Source: Yersinia kristensenii (GTDB taxonomy: Bacteria; Pseudomonadota; Gammaproteobacteria; Enterobacterales; Enterobacteriaceae). From it: DNA of 64,000 bases. The position numbers were made by a program, and so were the translations under genes. The stretch lies in the NCBI RefSeq assembly GCF_900460525.1, contig NZ_UHIY01000001.1, positions 4,402,001-4,466,000 on the forward strand, read 5' to 3'. Positions 21,950-33,816 of this stretch are shown in pieces (the stretch's first letter is position 1; every line of letters starts with the position of its first letter). The notes beneath the pieces were generated by a model. That model saw only the letters and a program-made list of their open reading frames with translations, ran no database searches and was not told the origin of the DNA.

Positions 21950-23392
21950 ATGATGAGCAAAAAGAAAGGATTAACCACTGCAGCTGGCGCCCCCGTCGTT
22001 GATAATAATAATGTCGTCACTGCTGGCCGACGTGGCCCCATGTTACTGCAAGATGTCTGGTTCCTGGAAAAACTCGCCCATTTCGATCGTGAAGTTATCC
22101 CTGAACGCCGCATGCATGCTAAAGGTTCTGGCGCTTACGGTACATTTACTGTCACTCACGACATCACCCGATATACGCGCGCAAAAATTTTCGCCGAGAT
22201 AGGCAAACAAACTGAAATGTTTGTGCGTTTCTCAACCGTGGCGGGCGAGCGCGGGGCCGCCGATGCCGAACGTGATATTCGTGGCTTTGCGATGAAATAT
22301 TACACCGAGGAAGGCAATTGGGATTTGGTCGGCAATGATACACCGGTATTCTATTTACGTGACCCATTGAAATTCCCGGATCTGAACCACGTCGTGAAAC
22401 GCGACCCGCGTACCAACCTGCGCAACCCGACTTATAAATGGGATTTCTTCTCCCAGCTTCCTGAATCTCTGCACCAACTCACTATTGATTTCAGTGACCG
22501 CGGCCTACCAAAATCTTATCGCCATATGCACGGATTCGGCAGTCATACCTTCAGTTTTATCAATGCCGCCAATGAGCGTTTTTGGGTTAAATTCCATTTC
22601 CGCTGCCAGCAAGGCATTGAAAACCTGATGGATGATGAGGCTGAAAAACTGGTTGGGACCGATCGTGAAAGCTCCCAACGTGATCTGTATGAAGCAATCG
22701 AACGCGGTGATTTCCCGCGCTGGAACCTACAAATTCAGGTGATGCCAGAGCATGAAGCATCACAAACCCCGTATAACCCATTTGACCTAACCAAAGTGTG
22801 GCCGCACGGCGATTATCCGCTGATTGATGTCGGTTTCTTCGAACTGAACCGCAATCCAGAAAACTATTTTGCTGAAGTAGAACAAGCCGCATTCAACCCT
22901 GCCAACGTGGTGCCGGGGGTAAGTTTCTCTCCTGACCGTATGTTGCAAGGCCGTCTGTTCTCCTACGGTGACGCCGCGCGTTATCGCTTAGGGGTGAATC
23001 ATCATCAAATCCCAGTGAACAGTGCCAAATGCCCGTTCCATAATTATCACCGTGACGGCGCTATGCGCGTTGATGGTAACAGTGGCAATGGGGCAACTTA
23101 CGAGCCAAACAGTTTTGGTTTATTCCAGGAACAACCTGATTTCAGTGAGCCACCATTAACGCTGGAAGGGGCCGCAGATCACTGGAATCACCGTGAAGAT
23201 ACTGATTATTTCTCTCAGCCACGGGCGCTATTCAACTTACTTAGTGCAGAGGAGCATCAGCGGATGTTCGCCCGTATTGCCGGTGAGTTATCACAAGTTC
23301 CTGAGGAAATTCAACGCCGTCAGGTAGCATTATTTACACAAGTTCACCCTGATTATGGTGACGGTGTGAAGAAGGCTCTTGGGTTAAATTAG
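21950..23392 (+). CDS. katA: Haem catalase KatA (small subunit, Proteus type)
   Basis: Monofunctional catalase, 2 H2O2 to O2 plus 2 H2O, clade 3 small-subunit type. It has 480 aa, and the sequence resembles Proteus mirabilis catalase almost throughout. Catalytic His56 ([12 protein letters not shown]), Asn129 (LVGNDTPVF) and haem-ligand Tyr339 in [14 protein letters not shown]. The NADPH-binding region and ending [10 protein letters not shown] are typical. GGAGAA precedes adjacent ATGs at 21950 and 21953, and either may be used. Single gene, followed by the large foldback repeat. Confidence 0.96.
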   Translation: MMSKKKGLTTAAGAPVVDNNNVVTAGRRGPMLLQDVWFLEKLAHFDREVIPERRMHAKGSGAYGTFTVTHDITRYTRAKIFAEIGKQTEMFVRFSTVAGERGAADAERDIRGFAMKYYTEEGNWDLVGNDTPVFYLRDPLKFPDLNHVVKRDPRTNLRNPTYKWDFFSQLPESLHQLTIDFSDRGLPKSYRHMHGFGSHTFSFINAANERFWVKFHFRCQQGIENLMDDEAEKLVGTDRESSQRDLYEAIERGDFPRWNLQIQVMPEHEASQTPYNPFDLTKVWPHGDYPLIDVGFFELNRNPENYFAEVEQAAFNPANVVPGVSFSPDRMLQGRLFSYGDAARYRLGVNHHQIPVNSAKCPFHNYHRDGAMRVDGNSGNGATYEPNSFGLFQEQPDFSEPPLTLEGAADHWNHREDTDYFSQPRALFNLLSAEEHQRMFARIAGELSQVPEEIQRRQVALFTQVHPDYGDGVKKALGLN

Positions 23393-23445
23393 CGTTTTTG
23401 TTTATTACTATTAGGTCAGAGGGGGCGGTTGTTAATTAGGTAGTC

Positions 23446-24032
23446 GGGTTCGGTTGTTAAAGCAACTGAGTTTACTTAACCTCCGTAGCCTCAACCGGTC
23501 AAGGGTGTGTAAGCGCACACCCTTGACAATCCCACGCTTGCGCACGTATCGCTTGTCCACTACGTGGATTCCCTCACTCATCATTTCGCTGACGGGACGG
23601 CTATTATAGCCTCTTCGAGGCTACCCTCCGGGCCAACGCAAGCGTTGTTCAAAACAGCTTCGCAGTGTTGTCGCGGGTCTCTCCGCGTGACGCCTAAATC
23701 CGGCGTCCATGCCGGATTTCCCTTGCTACACTCTTCACTCGGCTGCTCAAATGTGCTTTTAACGTCAAAACCTAAAACCGTGGTTTTGAATTGGCTTTTG
23801 GCTTTTGACGTTGAAGCGCAATCAGGAATATTGCCGACAAGGAGGAGGGTAGAGTGAGCGGGCAAGGACGCCCATCGCGCTGGCTCGTCAGCCCGAAAGA
23901 CGCAGGAGGTTTACCCGCAGGGCAATATTTCGCGCCAGCGCAGGGGTTCCAAGGGGGTTACGCGCTTGTAACCCCTTTGGCGGTTGAGGCGATGGAGATT
24001 AAGTGAGCCGTGAAGTTTTAACAACCGAACCC
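23446..24032. repeat. Large foldback repeat, copy A (about 587 bp, long terminal inverted repeats)
   Basis: The ends are GGGTTCGGTTGTTAAA (from 23446) and TTTAACAACCGAACCC (to 24032). The outer ~100 bp on each side are imperfect inverted repeats, including CCTCAACCG/CGGTTGAGG and a hairpin at each inner end (GTCAAGGGTGTG...CACACCCTTGAC on the left; CCAAGGGGGTTACGCGCTTG and TAACCCCTTTGG on the right). The core has AACGTCAAAA...TTTTGACGTT and CGCAATCAGGAATATTGCCGAC. A related copy begins near 63570. It encodes no transposase. It looks like a non-autonomous (MITE-like) mobile or structural element. Confidence 0.8.
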
Positions 24033-24056
24033 AATTAACCCAATCACCCATTGAAT

Positions 24057-25448
24057 TCAATTCAACGTAACCACCCAATCAGCCACACTCCGCCGCGAGA
24101 TCTTAATCCCGCCATTTTTAAGCTCCACCGGTAAGCGGTAAAAGGCCACCGGGCGCTGGAATATTGCCAACTGCGGCGCTAACCAGTTCGCTAAAACGGC
24201 ATCATCCACCGCCTCATCAGCATCAATCACCGCCACGGGCCGCTGACCAAATTCTGTGTCCGCGACAGGAATAACAAAAGCTTGCTGCACCCCCGGATAC
24301 TGCAACAAAACGCGTTCAATATCCTCGGGTTGAATACCCTCGCCACCACTGAAAAACAGATTATCCAACCGCCCAAGAATCCGCAGTTCGCCTTGTTGCC
24401 ATTCACCACGGTCACGGGTATGGAACCAACCATCGCTGTCGGTTATGGGTTGCAACTGACCCTGTCGCCAATAACCGGCGGCCAGACAATCTGCTTTCAC
24501 CCACACTTCACCGTCAACCAGCTTCACTTGCCGCCTTTCTAGCGGGATACCCACGCCGGTTAAACCATCCGCGCGTTTAGCACACACCGTCGAGGCTAAT
24601 TCCGTCAGACCATAACCGCACCAGCAGCGAACCCCACGGGCTTCAGCTTGCGCGGTCAGCGCAGTTGGAATAGTCGCGCCCCCCAGCAACACTTCTTTTA
24701 AGGTGAGCGCTTGGTCTGCACTCGCCAACAAACGCCAAAGTTGGGTTGGCACCAGTGAAGCATGGCTGCACCCAACCAGCGCGTCAGATAGCGGCATCCC
24801 CGCTTGCATCACTAAGCCCGCGCCAGCACTTAACCAGCGCCAAACAATGCCCTGCCCCGAGACATGAAACAGCGGTAATGACAGCAACCAACTGTCATTA
24901 GCGGTAAAATTCATCAATCGTAATACGCCGTGAGCGCTGGCAAGGTGGGCAGCCAATGTGTGTACCGCCGCTTTGGGTAGGCCAGAGGAACCAGAGGTCA
25001 GTGTCATGGTCGCCAGCCGTTGGCTATCCCAGTTCACAAAGTCTGGCGCGCCAGGTTCAGTATTGAAATCCAACGGGATGAAGCTGAGTTGCGCGGGCAG
25101 CGGTTCGGAAAAATTCAGCATAAAATCAATAGCTAACTGCGGCAGGAGTTGTGCTAGCAATGGCTCGGGTAATTGCGGATTGAGCGGTAAAACGCGCGCG
25201 CCGCACTGCAAGGCCGCCAAATAGCCCAGCAGCAGTGAATCACTGTTTTTGCCCCGCAGCACGATACTACAGCCGGGAATCACCCCCTGCTGTTGAAACC
25301 CCGCCGCCAGATTATCAATCTCAGTGGCTAATTGTTGCCAACTGATCCGTTGCGACCCCGAACGAATAGCTGTCGCCCGAGGTTGCAGATTGGCCCAGTG
25401 CTGCCATGGAAATAAATTCCCCCCAAGCCAATCCTCTAGCGGTGCCAT
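24057..25448 (-). CDS. menE: o-Succinylbenzoate-CoA ligase MenE
   Basis: Acyl-CoA synthetase that activates o-succinylbenzoate with ATP and CoA in menaquinone synthesis. It has 463 aa from ATG 25448 (E. coli 451). The longer frame to 25568 is menC sequence read in another frame. Motifs: [16 protein letters not shown] (P-loop), [12 protein letters not shown] [26 protein letters not shown] and [20 protein letters not shown], then the catalytic lysine in GGIKISR. The start overlaps the menC stop by 13 nt. Last gene of the men operon, ending next to the foldback repeat. Confidence 0.96.
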   Translation of the reverse strand: MAPLEDWLGGNLFPWQHWANLQPRATAIRSGSQRISWQQLATEIDNLAAGFQQQGVIPGCSIVLRGKNSDSLLLGYLAALQCGARVLPLNPQLPEPLLAQLLPQLAIDFMLNFSEPLPAQLSFIPLDFNTEPGAPDFVNWDSQRLATMTLTSGSSGLPKAAVHTLAAHLASAHGVLRLMNFTANDSWLLSLPLFHVSGQGIVWRWLSAGAGLVMQAGMPLSDALVGCSHASLVPTQLWRLLASADQALTLKEVLLGGATIPTALTAQAEARGVRCWCGYGLTELASTVCAKRADGLTGVGIPLERRQVKLVDGEVWVKADCLAAGYWRQGQLQPITDSDGWFHTRDRGEWQQGELRILGRLDNLFFSGGEGIQPEDIERVLLQYPGVQQAFVIPVADTEFGQRPVAVIDADEAVDDAVLANWLAPQLAIFQRPVAFYRLPVELKNGGIKISRRSVADWVVTLN

Positions 25449-26407
25449 AGCACGTCCAGTTGATCGGTTGTCACCAATGGCAGAGCGCTGTCCGGCCACT
25501 GACGAACAACTTGCGCTTGCATCAAGTTCAAGGTGTCCAGCCCCGGCACGGTTGCTGGAGTTAACCAAGCCGCCAGTCGGGCCAGTTGAGTCAATCCCAA
25601 ACTCGACTCAATGCTCGAGCTGATAACCGCCACCAACCCCGCTTGATGCGCTTGCTGCACCAATTGCTGGCAGCGGGCGATACTGCCCACCAGCATCGGT
25701 TTGATGACAATCGCCGCCACACCGGGCTCGGCTTCTACCTTGAAATCCGCCTCGCGCACACTTTCATCCCAGGCGATAGCAATGCCAGTGTCACGGGCAA
25801 ATTCACGGGATTCGGCGCGGGTTTTGCAGGGTTCTTCCAAAAACGCAATGCGGGAGCGCAGTTCGGGGTTCACATACTTGGCAAAACCCTCGGCTTTAGC
25901 ACGTGTCCAACTGCGATTGGCATCTAATCGCAAGGTTAAATCCGGCAAGGCTTCCAGCAGCACATTGACAATCATGCCATCACGCACTGCTTCATACAGC
26001 CCGACTTTCACCTTGGCGACTTTCTCGCCCGGCAAAGCCTGTAACACGGCAAACAGCTCGTCTGGATCACCAGTACACAGCGGAGCTTTGCGGTAATCCG
26101 CCGTCAGCGGCAATAATTCTGCAAGCTCCGCCAGCGCGCAACTGAGGCCAAAGGCCACGGAAGGCAATACGCTGAGTTCCGGCTGTTCGCCATTGACCCA
26201 GCGCTGTAACTCGGTGATAGCACCAGCTTGCGCCTCTGCCAAGGTTTCCTGACTGAACTCCGGCAAGGGCGCAATCTCCCCCCAGCCGGTCTGCTCGCCT
26301 TGCTGCAATTTAACCAACAATCCATCGCGGCTTTTTAGCCGCTGATGGCGCAGTATCACCCCCGCTTCCATCGGGATGCTATAGCGGTAGAGTGTGGCCG
26401 CGCGCAT
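25436..26407 (-). CDS. menC: o-Succinylbenzoate synthase MenC
   Basis: Enolase-superfamily dehydratase that converts SHCHC to o-succinylbenzoate. It has 323 aa (E. coli 320). Catalytic and metal-binding segments: KVKVGLYE (Lys pair), LRLDANRSW (Asp), FLEEPCKT (Glu), IAWDESVRE (Asp) and VIKPMLVGS (Lys), in the usual order. The ATG shares one base with the menB stop (TAATG), so translation is coupled. The short gene-end overlap with menE shows a tightly packed operon. Confidence 0.96.
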   Translation of the reverse strand: MRAATLYRYSIPMEAGVILRHQRLKSRDGLLVKLQQGEQTGWGEIAPLPEFSQETLAEAQAGAITELQRWVNGEQPELSVLPSVAFGLSCALAELAELLPLTADYRKAPLCTGDPDELFAVLQALPGEKVAKVKVGLYEAVRDGMIVNVLLEALPDLTLRLDANRSWTRAKAEGFAKYVNPELRSRIAFLEEPCKTRAESREFARDTGIAIAWDESVREADFKVEAEPGVAAIVIKPMLVGSIARCQQLVQQAHQAGLVAVISSSIESSLGLTQLARLAAWLTPATVPGLDTLNLMQAQVVRQWPDSALPLVTTDQLDVLWHR

Positions 26408-27264
26408 TACGGATTACGCTTGAATTTGCTGAAGTCTGGCTGGCGTTTCTCATTAAATGCATTGCGCCCCTCCTGACCTTCCTCGGTCATATAGAACAGC
26501 ATGGTGGCGTTGCCCGCCAGCTCTTGCAGGCCCGCTTGACCATCGCAATCGGCATTCAATGCCGCTTTCAAGCAGCGCAGTGCCATCGGGCTGTTTTCCA
26601 GCATTTCACGGCACCAGCGCACTGTCTCTTTTTCCAGATCAGCGACGGGCACCACGGTATTCACTAGCCCCATATCCAATGCTTGTTTAGCATCATACTG
26701 GCGGCATAAGAACCAGATTTCGCGCGCTTTTTTCTGGCCGACAATGCGCGCCATATAGGCCGCACCCCAGCCGCCGTCGAATGAACCGACTTTTGGCCCG
26801 GTCTGACCAAAAATGGCATTATCAGCCGCCACAGTGAGGTCGCACATCATATGCAATACATGCCCGCCGCCAATAGAATAACCGGCAACCATTGCTACAA
26901 TAGGTTTCGGACAGGTGCGGATCTGGCGCTGGAAATCCAGCACATTCAGATGATGAGTCCCGCTGGCATCCTGATAGCCGCCGTAGTCGCCACGAACTTT
27001 CTGATCACCACCGGAGCAGAAAGCTTTGTCGCCCTCGCCAGTCAAAATGATGACGCCGATATTGTCATCATAACGAGCATCCGCCAGCGCCTGAATCATT
27101 TCTTTCACCGTCAATGGGCGGAATGCATTACGCACATGAGGGCGGTTGATGGTGATCTTGGCGATCCCATCACTGGATTTGTGATAGCGAATATCTTCAA
27201 ATCCGGCGGAGCAATCCTGCCAGTCAATCGCGGCGTACAGTTGTTCTTCGCTCGGATAAAGCAT
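26407..27264 (-). CDS. menB: 1,4-Dihydroxy-2-naphthoyl-CoA synthase MenB
   Basis: Crotonase-family enzyme that closes the second ring of the naphthoquinone nucleus from OSB-CoA. It has 285 aa, exactly as E. coli. The chosen ATG (27264) lies 9 nt after AAAGGA and gives [10 protein letters not shown]. The in-frame Met three codons earlier sits directly on the ribosome site. Motifs: [66 protein letters not shown]. The end [12 protein letters not shown] is invariant in the family. Thirteen bp after menH. Confidence 0.98.
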   Translation of the reverse strand: MLYPSEEQLYAAIDWQDCSAGFEDIRYHKSSDGIAKITINRPHVRNAFRPLTVKEMIQALADARYDDNIGVIILTGEGDKAFCSGGDQKVRGDYGGYQDASGTHHLNVLDFQRQIRTCPKPIVAMVAGYSIGGGHVLHMMCDLTVAADNAIFGQTGPKVGSFDGGWGAAYMARIVGQKKAREIWFLCRQYDAKQALDMGLVNTVVPVADLEKETVRWCREMLENSPMALRCLKAALNADCDGQAGLQELAGNATMLFYMTEEGQEGRNAFNEKRQPDFSKFKRNP

Positions 27265-27277
27265 AATAAGCATTCCT

Positions 27278-28084
27278 TTAACGGGTAAATGATAAATATG
27301 AAGACTGCGACAAAAACGACAGCACCTGTGCAGCAAATGCGCCGGGGTTCGCCCGATGAGCATTGTGTCCGGCACGGGCCAGTGTTCGTAATGGCAATGT
27401 ATATTGATGAGCTAATTGCTGGAATTTGTGGTCGCGCTCACCACACAGATAAGTGTACGGGACGCGAAGCTGTTGCAGCGCCGGTAGCAACCAAGGCTGA
27501 TGCCCAAGTGAGGTGGCTTCCAGCATATCAGCCACCGCTGGGCCATAATTATTGGCGCGCACCGCCACCCATTGCTCACGCTGTTGTGGCGCTAAGTCAG
27601 CAAATACCTCCTGCTGATACCAGTCGGTGAGCACTTGTGGCAAAGGTTCATGGCGAAAGCGCTCTGCCCATTGGCTATCTTGCTGAAAGCGCGCTTCTCG
27701 CCGCTCATCACTTTCCAGCCCAAGGTTGCCCCCTTCGACCAATAGCCCTTGCAAGCCAACAGGGTTGCCATAACCCGCATGAAACATCGCGATTCTGCCG
27801 CCTAAAGAATAGCCCGCCAGCCAATATTCGCGAATGCCATTAGCTTGCAATGTTTCACTTAACTGGCGGCTGATATCTTCAAAGCCACGGGTGGTCAGGG
27901 CCACCGATTTGCCATGGCCCGGCAAATCGACCAGCAGTGAGGGAATGTCGCCGCATAATTGTGCAACGGGCAGCCAATCCTCGCCGCTTCCCAACAAACC
28001 ATGCAGCCATACCAGCCACGGCCCGCTATATTGCTGCGCCGAAGATTGGGAATGCGGGCTGAGTTTCCGGCATGCCAGCGTCAT
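27278..28084 (-). CDS. menH: SHCHC synthase MenH (alpha/beta hydrolase)
   Basis: Converts SEPHCHC, the MenD product, to SHCHC by eliminating pyruvate. It has 268 aa (E. coli 252). Alpha/beta-hydrolase fold with nucleophile Ser in [13 protein letters not shown], acidic residue in [10 protein letters not shown] and catalytic His in [27 protein letters not shown] is the oxyanion-side motif. ATG overlaps the menD stop codon (ATGA), indicating coupled translation. Confidence 0.95.
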   Translation of the reverse strand: MTLACRKLSPHSQSSAQQYSGPWLVWLHGLLGSGEDWLPVAQLCGDIPSLLVDLPGHGKSVALTTRGFEDISRQLSETLQANGIREYWLAGYSLGGRIAMFHAGYGNPVGLQGLLVEGGNLGLESDERREARFQQDSQWAERFRHEPLPQVLTDWYQQEVFADLAPQQREQWVAVRANNYGPAVADMLEATSLGHQPWLLPALQQLRVPYTYLCGERDHKFQQLAHQYTLPLRTLARAGHNAHRANPGAFAAQVLSFLSQSSYLSFTR

Positions 28085-29754
28085 AATTGGGCCACCTGTT
28101 GCGCCAGTTGTTGCAGGGTTTCTGCCCCTTGACTCGGCGGCACCTGTATTTCAATCAGTGTGACACCGCCGTGGTGCCAGCATTGTTCTACCTGTTGCTG
28201 GAGCATCAGCCAGCTCTCTGGGCGGGCATAACCTAAACCAAACATCGCGGCGGCATGCTCAAAACTCACATTTTGCGGCATGCAATAAAAACGCTGGCGG
28301 TCGGCCTCTGGGGTTGGCAGCAGAGAGAAAATCTGCCCGCCATTATTGTTCACCACCAACAACACCATGGGGGCGGAACTTTGGCGCAATAAGGCCAGCG
28401 CATTAAGGTCATAGAGGGCGGATAAATCCCCGACAATAGCCAGCGTCGGCTTGGCGGTGGCGCGCTGGACACCGGCGGCGGTCGACAGCAAACCATCAAT
28501 GCCACTGGCACCGCGGTTGCTGTAAACCGGGTAGCCCGCCGGTAATTGACCAAGTGCATCAATCAAGCGGACAATCAAGCTGTTACCGACAAAAAGCTGC
28601 CCATTTTCGGGTAATAATTCAGCCAGCAGATGGGCCACCGCCGCCTCACTGAATTGTTCGTTCAGCGCCTCAGCGACATGAGCATGAGCGTTTTCCGACA
28701 ATAAAATAAGTTCGCCAGCCCAAGGGGTGCGGCGCTGTGCCGGGTGTTGCTTCAGCCATTCATTCACCGGAGAAATAATTCTGCGCCCACGATGATTCGC
28801 GGGATCAAGGCGGCCCGGTAAGTTATCGACCAGCCAGTATTCTTGCGGCTGGCATTGCTCTTGCCATTGCAACAGGTGCTTGCCGGTCAGGCTGCTGCCA
28901 AACTGCAAGACAATCTGCGCCTGCGCCAGCACGCGCTGCGCATCGGGATCCTGGAGCCACAACTCCGCACAAGGTAGCGGCTGGCCGGTCTGTGAGAGCA
29001 CATCACCAATCAATGACCAGCCGAGTAATTCTGCCCATTCCGCTAGCTGTTCCCCCTCTTCTGCGCTCATGCGCCCGGCAATAATAACCCCGCGCTTTTG
29101 ACGCCAGACAAACCAGTCAGCTTGCTGAATTTGCGGCAAATAACCGGATTGGCGCAGCCAAGGATGGCAATCTTGCCACCAGTCCCCCAAGGTCGCAGAC
29201 CAGTCAGCATAAAGTTGCTCATCGCCGCCATACAGCGGTTCAGCAAACGGGCAGTTAATATGCAGCCCGCCATGGTGTAATTGCGCCATGGCACTGTCGA
29301 TAGTGGAAACCAGCCAACGGGCGGGAATATCCGGTGTTGGCCGGGGTAAATTAAGGCTGACCGTCGGGTGGCTGGCAAACAGCCCTTGCTGACGAATGGC
29401 CTGATTAGCACCACAATCAATCAATTCCGGCGGGCGATCGGCGGTCAATAAAATCAGGCGCTCACCGGTCAATCCAGCTTCAATTAAGGCCGGATAAAGG
29501 TTGGCCGCTGCCGTGCCGGACGTGACAATCACCGCCACCGGCTCAGTTGACGCTTTTGCTAACCCTAATGCCAGATGCCCTAAGCCGCGCTCATCAAAAT
29601 GGGTATGGCAAACCAGTGAGGGATTGGCCGCCGCCGCTAAGGTTAGCGGTGTCGAACGGGAACCCGGTGCAATACAAATATGACGCACACCGTGGCGACT
29701 TAACGCCTCCAGTAGCAATGCCGCCCAACGACGGTTAAAAACGCTTGTCGACAT
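28081..29754 (-). CDS. menD: SEPHCHC synthase MenD
   Basis: Thiamine-diphosphate enzyme that joins 2-oxoglutarate (after decarboxylation) to isochorismate, the first committed step to menaquinone. It has 557 aa, as the family. Motifs: [14 protein letters not shown] and [16 protein letters not shown] at the N-terminus, [16 protein letters not shown], and the ThDP/Mg site [12 protein letters not shown]...VVNNNGG. It follows menF after 169 bp and overlaps menH by 4 nt. Confidence 0.97.
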   Translation of the reverse strand: MSTSVFNRRWAALLLEALSRHGVRHICIAPGSRSTPLTLAAAANPSLVCHTHFDERGLGHLALGLAKASTEPVAVIVTSGTAAANLYPALIEAGLTGERLILLTADRPPELIDCGANQAIRQQGLFASHPTVSLNLPRPTPDIPARWLVSTIDSAMAQLHHGGLHINCPFAEPLYGGDEQLYADWSATLGDWWQDCHPWLRQSGYLPQIQQADWFVWRQKRGVIIAGRMSAEEGEQLAEWAELLGWSLIGDVLSQTGQPLPCAELWLQDPDAQRVLAQAQIVLQFGSSLTGKHLLQWQEQCQPQEYWLVDNLPGRLDPANHRGRRIISPVNEWLKQHPAQRRTPWAGELILLSENAHAHVAEALNEQFSEAAVAHLLAELLPENGQLFVGNSLIVRLIDALGQLPAGYPVYSNRGASGIDGLLSTAAGVQRATAKPTLAIVGDLSALYDLNALALLRQSSAPMVLLVVNNNGGQIFSLLPTPEADRQRFYCMPQNVSFEHAAAMFGLGYARPESWLMLQQQVEQCWHHGGVTLIEIQVPPSQGAETLQQLAQQVAQL

Positions 29755-29923
29755 GGTTCGCCCAAAAGTCAGTTAACAGACACTGCGATCCAGATAATCA
29801 GCATGAGGAAGATGTTTTCCTCTGAAAAAGCCCGGAGTGACTGATTAATAGTAAAATTTTTATCGTTATCTACCCAAAACCGCCATAGGAGCCATCATTC
29901 GACCACATGGTAAGTGCGGTTAT

Positions 29924-31324
29924 TTACTCTATTTTAGGATTATAATTATTAGTCAGCAAGGTATGTAACCCCGCCGATTTATTGTTAATTTCCTGCCATT
30001 CCTGCTCAGCATCCGAACCGGCGACAATACCGGCACCGGCATACAGATGAATTTGTCTCTCTTCCAGCCATGCCGAACGCAATGTCACCGTGAATTCGGT
30101 TTGTTTCAGGGAAAGATAGCCCGCCGAACCGGCATACCAGCCACGAGAAAAAGGCTCATTTTCGCTAATAAACTGGCGGGCAACATTGCGTGGCAGCCCA
30201 GCCACCGCTGCCGTCGGTTGCAGTCGCTGTAGGCAATCAGCATCATTGGCGCGGTTAAGCTGCGCATGAATACGGCGGCGCAAATGTTGCACTTTTCGCA
30301 AGCGGATGATTTCTGGTGGCATCACATCCACCGCCACTACCCCGCCTTGTAAGCGCTGGCATATATCATCGACCACCAGCAAATTTTCGCGCTGATTTTT
30401 TTCATCATGCATTAACCAATCAGCCAACTCAGCGGCTTGCGCGGTGTCGTCATCGTTTGACGCGGTGCCCGCCAAAGCTTCTGTTTCCAGGTGGTGAAGC
30501 TGGCGCAAATACAGGCGCTCAGGGCTGGAACCCAAAAATGCCCGCGAATCATCAAAACGCAGCATAAAGTGGAAACAGTGGTGGTTGACCTGGCGGCTGG
30601 CGGCCATAAAAGCCGTGCAAGAGAGCGGTTTATCCAGTTGCAAGCGGGTCGCCCGCGCCAGCACCACTTTCTCCATTTTTTGCTGCTCAATATCGCCCAA
30701 TGCCCGCTCAATAAGGCGGCTCCACTGTGGGTATTCCGGCATATGGCTGGCATCTTCAACTACCACGTCCAATGTGGGCAGGGGCTTGGCGGCAACCAAT
30801 TGGTCAATAAAAGCGATGGCGAGCAGTGCGTCTTGCGCGAGGGAATAGTCACTCACCAGATTAAGGGTCAAATGGGTATGATTACCGCGCCGCAAAATTT
30901 CAATGCGCGGTAAAAACAAGAAACTGGTCTGGGTTTGCTGCGGGGCTTCAGCGGCGGGCGCGACAATATGTGCTGTTTCAACAATAATAGTGACCGGCTC
31001 AAACGCATTCAGCCCCCAAATGCGTAACCCTGTCACTGCACTATTTTGTTGGATAATACCATGCTGCCGGATAAATTGGTCCGCCGCTTGCGCATCGTTA
31101 AATTGCCGGGTTTGACCACAGACCGCCGCCTCTTCATGGCCATCGCGATGATACCAATAGAATTGAGGAAAATGGTCTTGTGCGGCAAGCCACTCAAGCA
31201 ATTGATTACCCACCTGCCCCGGTGCGGGCAAGGTAATTTGCCGAATACCCGCCTGGTCAGGGAAGCCGGCGCGTAACTTTTGCCGTAATTCACCCAACAA
31301 ACCAGAAAGTTGCTTCACGACCAC
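29924..31324 (-). CDS. menF: Menaquinone-specific isochorismate synthase MenF
   Basis: Chorismate to isochorismate isomerase feeding menaquinone synthesis. It has 466 aa (E. coli 431). The chorismate-binding C-terminal half has [58 protein letters not shown] and [18 protein letters not shown]. Compared with E. coli there is an insertion of about 24 residues after NAFEP (residues about 111-134, [20 protein letters not shown]), which explains part of the extra length. First gene of the men operon; 169 bp to menD. Confidence 0.95.
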   Translation of the reverse strand: MVVKQLSGLLGELRQKLRAGFPDQAGIRQITLPAPGQVGNQLLEWLAAQDHFPQFYWYHRDGHEEAAVCGQTRQFNDAQAADQFIRQHGIIQQNSAVTGLRIWGLNAFEPVTIIVETAHIVAPAAEAPQQTQTSFLFLPRIEILRRGNHTHLTLNLVSDYSLAQDALLAIAFIDQLVAAKPLPTLDVVVEDASHMPEYPQWSRLIERALGDIEQQKMEKVVLARATRLQLDKPLSCTAFMAASRQVNHHCFHFMLRFDDSRAFLGSSPERLYLRQLHHLETEALAGTASNDDDTAQAAELADWLMHDEKNQRENLLVVDDICQRLQGGVVAVDVMPPEIIRLRKVQHLRRRIHAQLNRANDADCLQRLQPTAAVAGLPRNVARQFISENEPFSRGWYAGSAGYLSLKQTEFTVTLRSAWLEERQIHLYAGAGIVAGSDAEQEWQEINNKSAGLHTLLTNNYNPKIE

Positions 31325-31522
31325 CTCGGCAAATCAACAGAAAGAGTGGGATTATACGGGCCGTGAATAATAAGAAAAGTCAGATTGAAAAGTTATTGTG
31401 AGTTATCACACTAATCTTTGATGTCGACGCAAATCTTTACCTCTTAATAGGGGGAGTTAATAGAGGGAGTTAATAGAGGGAAAGGGTGCAAATAACAACA
31501 CCCTCTATATGGTTTAGCCTGT

Positions 31523-31831
31523 TTAACGTCGCGCCAGCAATAGCCCAACCACCAGCCCGACGGTCGCCCCAATCCCGACACTGCACCAAGGTTTGTCGCG
31601 CACATAATCATCAGTACAACACGCGAGCGTTTTCGCCCGTTTGATATAGCATTTACTGCGGCCACTCAAACGGTATTGAACCTCCTTTAGGGCTTTTTCC
31701 GCGCGAGCTTTGATTTCCTTATAGCTTTCATTAGCCGCATCGCCCGAGGCGCGCAACACTTCTTCCAGCGTATCAGTGAGCATAGTCAGATCGTCGTCCA
31801 GCGAAGTTTGCTGTTCTTTATCTCGGTTCAT
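31523..31831 (-). CDS. elaB: ElaB-type C-tail-anchored ribosome/membrane protein
   Basis: Member of the ElaB/YqjD/YgaM (DUF883) family, whose E. coli relatives are inner-membrane tail-anchored proteins that associate with ribosomes in stationary phase. It has 102 aa from ATG 31831, with GGAGA 7 nt upstream. N-terminal helical region with DDDLTMLTDTLEEVLRASGD and KARAEKALKEV, then DDYVRDKPW and the tail helix GIGATVGLVVGLLLARR. Unlike E. coli ElaB it has four cysteines (61, 71, 72, 83). Confidence 0.9.
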   Translation of the reverse strand: MNRDKEQQTSLDDDLTMLTDTLEEVLRASGDAANESYKEIKARAEKALKEVQYRLSGRSKCYIKRAKTLACCTDDYVRDKPWCSVGIGATVGLVVGLLLARR

Positions 31832-31952
31832 GTAGATTCTCCATGAGTGAAAAAAGTGCATTTTTTAAGCTTAGTCGAAAATAGTCAGCGCGGTATTGAT
31901 TCAGGGCGGGATAGGAATTTTCAGGATTAATCTGTATAGCAAATATTTTGAG

Positions 31953-31982
31953 TGCAAAAAGGGGAATTGAAGCCCCTTTTGC
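31953..31982 (-). terminator. Terminator of the edd operon
   Basis: On the minus strand GCAAAAGGGG and CCCCTTTTTGC form a hairpin (one bulge) with a built-in T-run, 14 bp after the edd stop codon. Confidence 0.75.
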
Positions 31983-31995
31983 CACTCACAAACCA

Positions 31996-33807
31996 TCAGA
32001 AACGGATGCAGCACGCTCCTTGCTCCGCGCCGCTCAATTGTTCTCGCAAAGCACCAAACAACTCACGGCCGCATCCCACATGGAAAGCCGAGATATCCGG
32101 GGCTGTGGGCAAACGGATTGCCAGCTCGGCTTCATCCACCAGCAGCGAAAGCTCCCCACTGACACCATCGACCCGCAGCCGGTCACCATTGCGGATTTTC
32201 GCCAGTAAACCACCGCAATACGCTTCTGGTGTGACATGAATAGCTGACGGCACTTTACCGGATGCGCCAGACAAACGGCCATCGGTGACTAACGCTACCT
32301 TAAAACCACGATCCAATAATACCCCCAGCGGCGGCATCAGTTTATGCAACTCCGGCATACCAATAGCCCGTGGCCCTTGATAGCGCACCACCACCACACA
32401 ATCGCGATCCAGCGCACCGGATTCAAAAGCTGGCCCGACATCATGTTGGCTGTCAAACACCACGGCTGGCCCTTCAATAATCTGATGATCATGCGGCACT
32501 GCCGAGGTTTTCATCACTGCTCTCCCCAGATTGCCACTCAATACTTTGGTGCCGCCATGGGGCGAGAAAGGTTTGGTGATACTGGCAATCACGCTGTCAT
32601 CCAGTGAGCACTCTGGCCCGCTACGCCATTGCAACTGCCCCTCCTCCAGATAAGGTTCCTGCGTGTAACGTTGCAGGCCAAAACCAGCCACCGTGTGAAC
32701 ATCTTCATGCAGCAAACCGCCTTGCAATAACTCTTTTACCAACAATGCTACCCCGCCAGCGGCCTGGAAATAGTTAATATCCGCCGGGCCATTAGGATAA
32801 ATGCGACATAACTGCGGAATCACTTCCGACAATTCGGAAAAATCATCCCAATCAATGATAATGCCTGCCGAACGCGCCATCGCCACCAAATGCATGGTGT
32901 GATTGGTCGAACCGCCGGTTGCCAGCAGCGCCACCATGCCATTCACCACCACTTTTTCATCCACTAATTGGCCGACCGGCAGATAATTGCCGCTGGTTTG
33001 CGTCAAGCGCGTGACTTGTCGTGCCGCAGCGGCGGTCAGCGCATCACGTAGTGGAGTATTGGGCTGGATAAAGGAGGAACCGGGCAAATGTAGCCCCATC
33101 ACTTCCATCACCATCTGATTCGAATTGGCGGTACCGTAAAATGTGCAGGTTCCCGCGCTGTGATAAGAGGCTGACTCCGCCTCCAGCAGAGCATGTCGGT
33201 CGACTTTCCCCTCGGCAAACAGTTGGCGCACGCGCACTTTTTCTTTATTGGACAAGCCGCTGGCCATTGGCCCGGCCGGAACGAAAACCGCCGGTAAATG
33301 ACCGAATGACAGCGCTGCCATCAGCAGCCCCGGGACAATTTTGTCGCACACGCCGAGATACAAAGCGCCGTCAAACATATTATGTGACAAGCCGATCGCC
33401 GCCGACATGGCAATCACATCACGACTCATCAGTGACAGCTCCATCCCATCCTGCCCTTGCGTCACGCCATCGCACATGGCAGGAACGCCCCCCGCCACCT
33501 GCCCGACCGCGCCCACTTCATGCAGCGCATCTTTCAGTTGTTGTGGGTAATGTTCGTAAGGCTGATGGGCTGATAGCATGTCATTGTAAGAGGTGATGAT
33601 GGCAATATCGCTGCGCACCATATTTTTCAATGAGACTTTATCGTCCGGTTGGCAAGCAGCGAAACCGTGGGCCAAATTGCCACAGGCCAATTGTGAGCGG
33701 TGAACCGTATTTTCTTTGGCCGCACTGATTCGTTGCAGATAGGGGGTACGGGTCGCCGCAGAACGCGCAATAATACGCTGGGTCACGCGGGTGAGGGTCG
33801 GGTTCAT
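31996..33807 (-). CDS. edd: 6-Phosphogluconate dehydratase
   Basis: First enzyme of the Entner-Doudoroff route: 6-phosphogluconate to 2-keto-3-deoxy-6-phosphogluconate. It has 603 aa from ATG 33807, equal to E. coli. AAGGA overlaps an alternative ATG two codons earlier, so the second Met has the right spacing. Fe-S dehydratase family, with cysteines in GVCDKIVPG and [12 protein letters not shown] and conserved [17 protein letters not shown] and [22 protein letters not shown]. The usual partner eda and zwf are absent. Instead it ends a gene set for ketogluconate use. Confidence 0.97.
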   Translation of the reverse strand: MNPTLTRVTQRIIARSAATRTPYLQRISAAKENTVHRSQLACGNLAHGFAACQPDDKVSLKNMVRSDIAIITSYNDMLSAHQPYEHYPQQLKDALHEVGAVGQVAGGVPAMCDGVTQGQDGMELSLMSRDVIAMSAAIGLSHNMFDGALYLGVCDKIVPGLLMAALSFGHLPAVFVPAGPMASGLSNKEKVRVRQLFAEGKVDRHALLEAESASYHSAGTCTFYGTANSNQMVMEVMGLHLPGSSFIQPNTPLRDALTAAAARQVTRLTQTSGNYLPVGQLVDEKVVVNGMVALLATGGSTNHTMHLVAMARSAGIIIDWDDFSELSEVIPQLCRIYPNGPADINYFQAAGGVALLVKELLQGGLLHEDVHTVAGFGLQRYTQEPYLEEGQLQWRSGPECSLDDSVIASITKPFSPHGGTKVLSGNLGRAVMKTSAVPHDHQIIEGPAVVFDSQHDVGPAFESGALDRDCVVVVRYQGPRAIGMPELHKLMPPLGVLLDRGFKVALVTDGRLSGASGKVPSAIHVTPEAYCGGLLAKIRNGDRLRVDGVSGELSLLVDEAELAIRLPTAPDISAFHVGCGRELFGALREQLSGAEQGACCIRF

Positions 33808-33816
33808 CGCCATTCC

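Noticed and set aside
23581..23865. 94-codon minus-strand frame inside the foldback repeat (FDVKSTFEQPSEE...)
   Set aside because: The frame is part of the repeat. The related copy at 63570-64000 keeps only a short matching piece before changing and stopping, so coding is doubtful, though such frames are often annotated as hypothetical proteins.
31448..31482. Short tandem repeat (GGGAGTTAATAGA units) downstream of menF start region
   Set aside because: Three imperfect 13-bp units only. Too short to call an element or array, and no CRISPR-like spacing.
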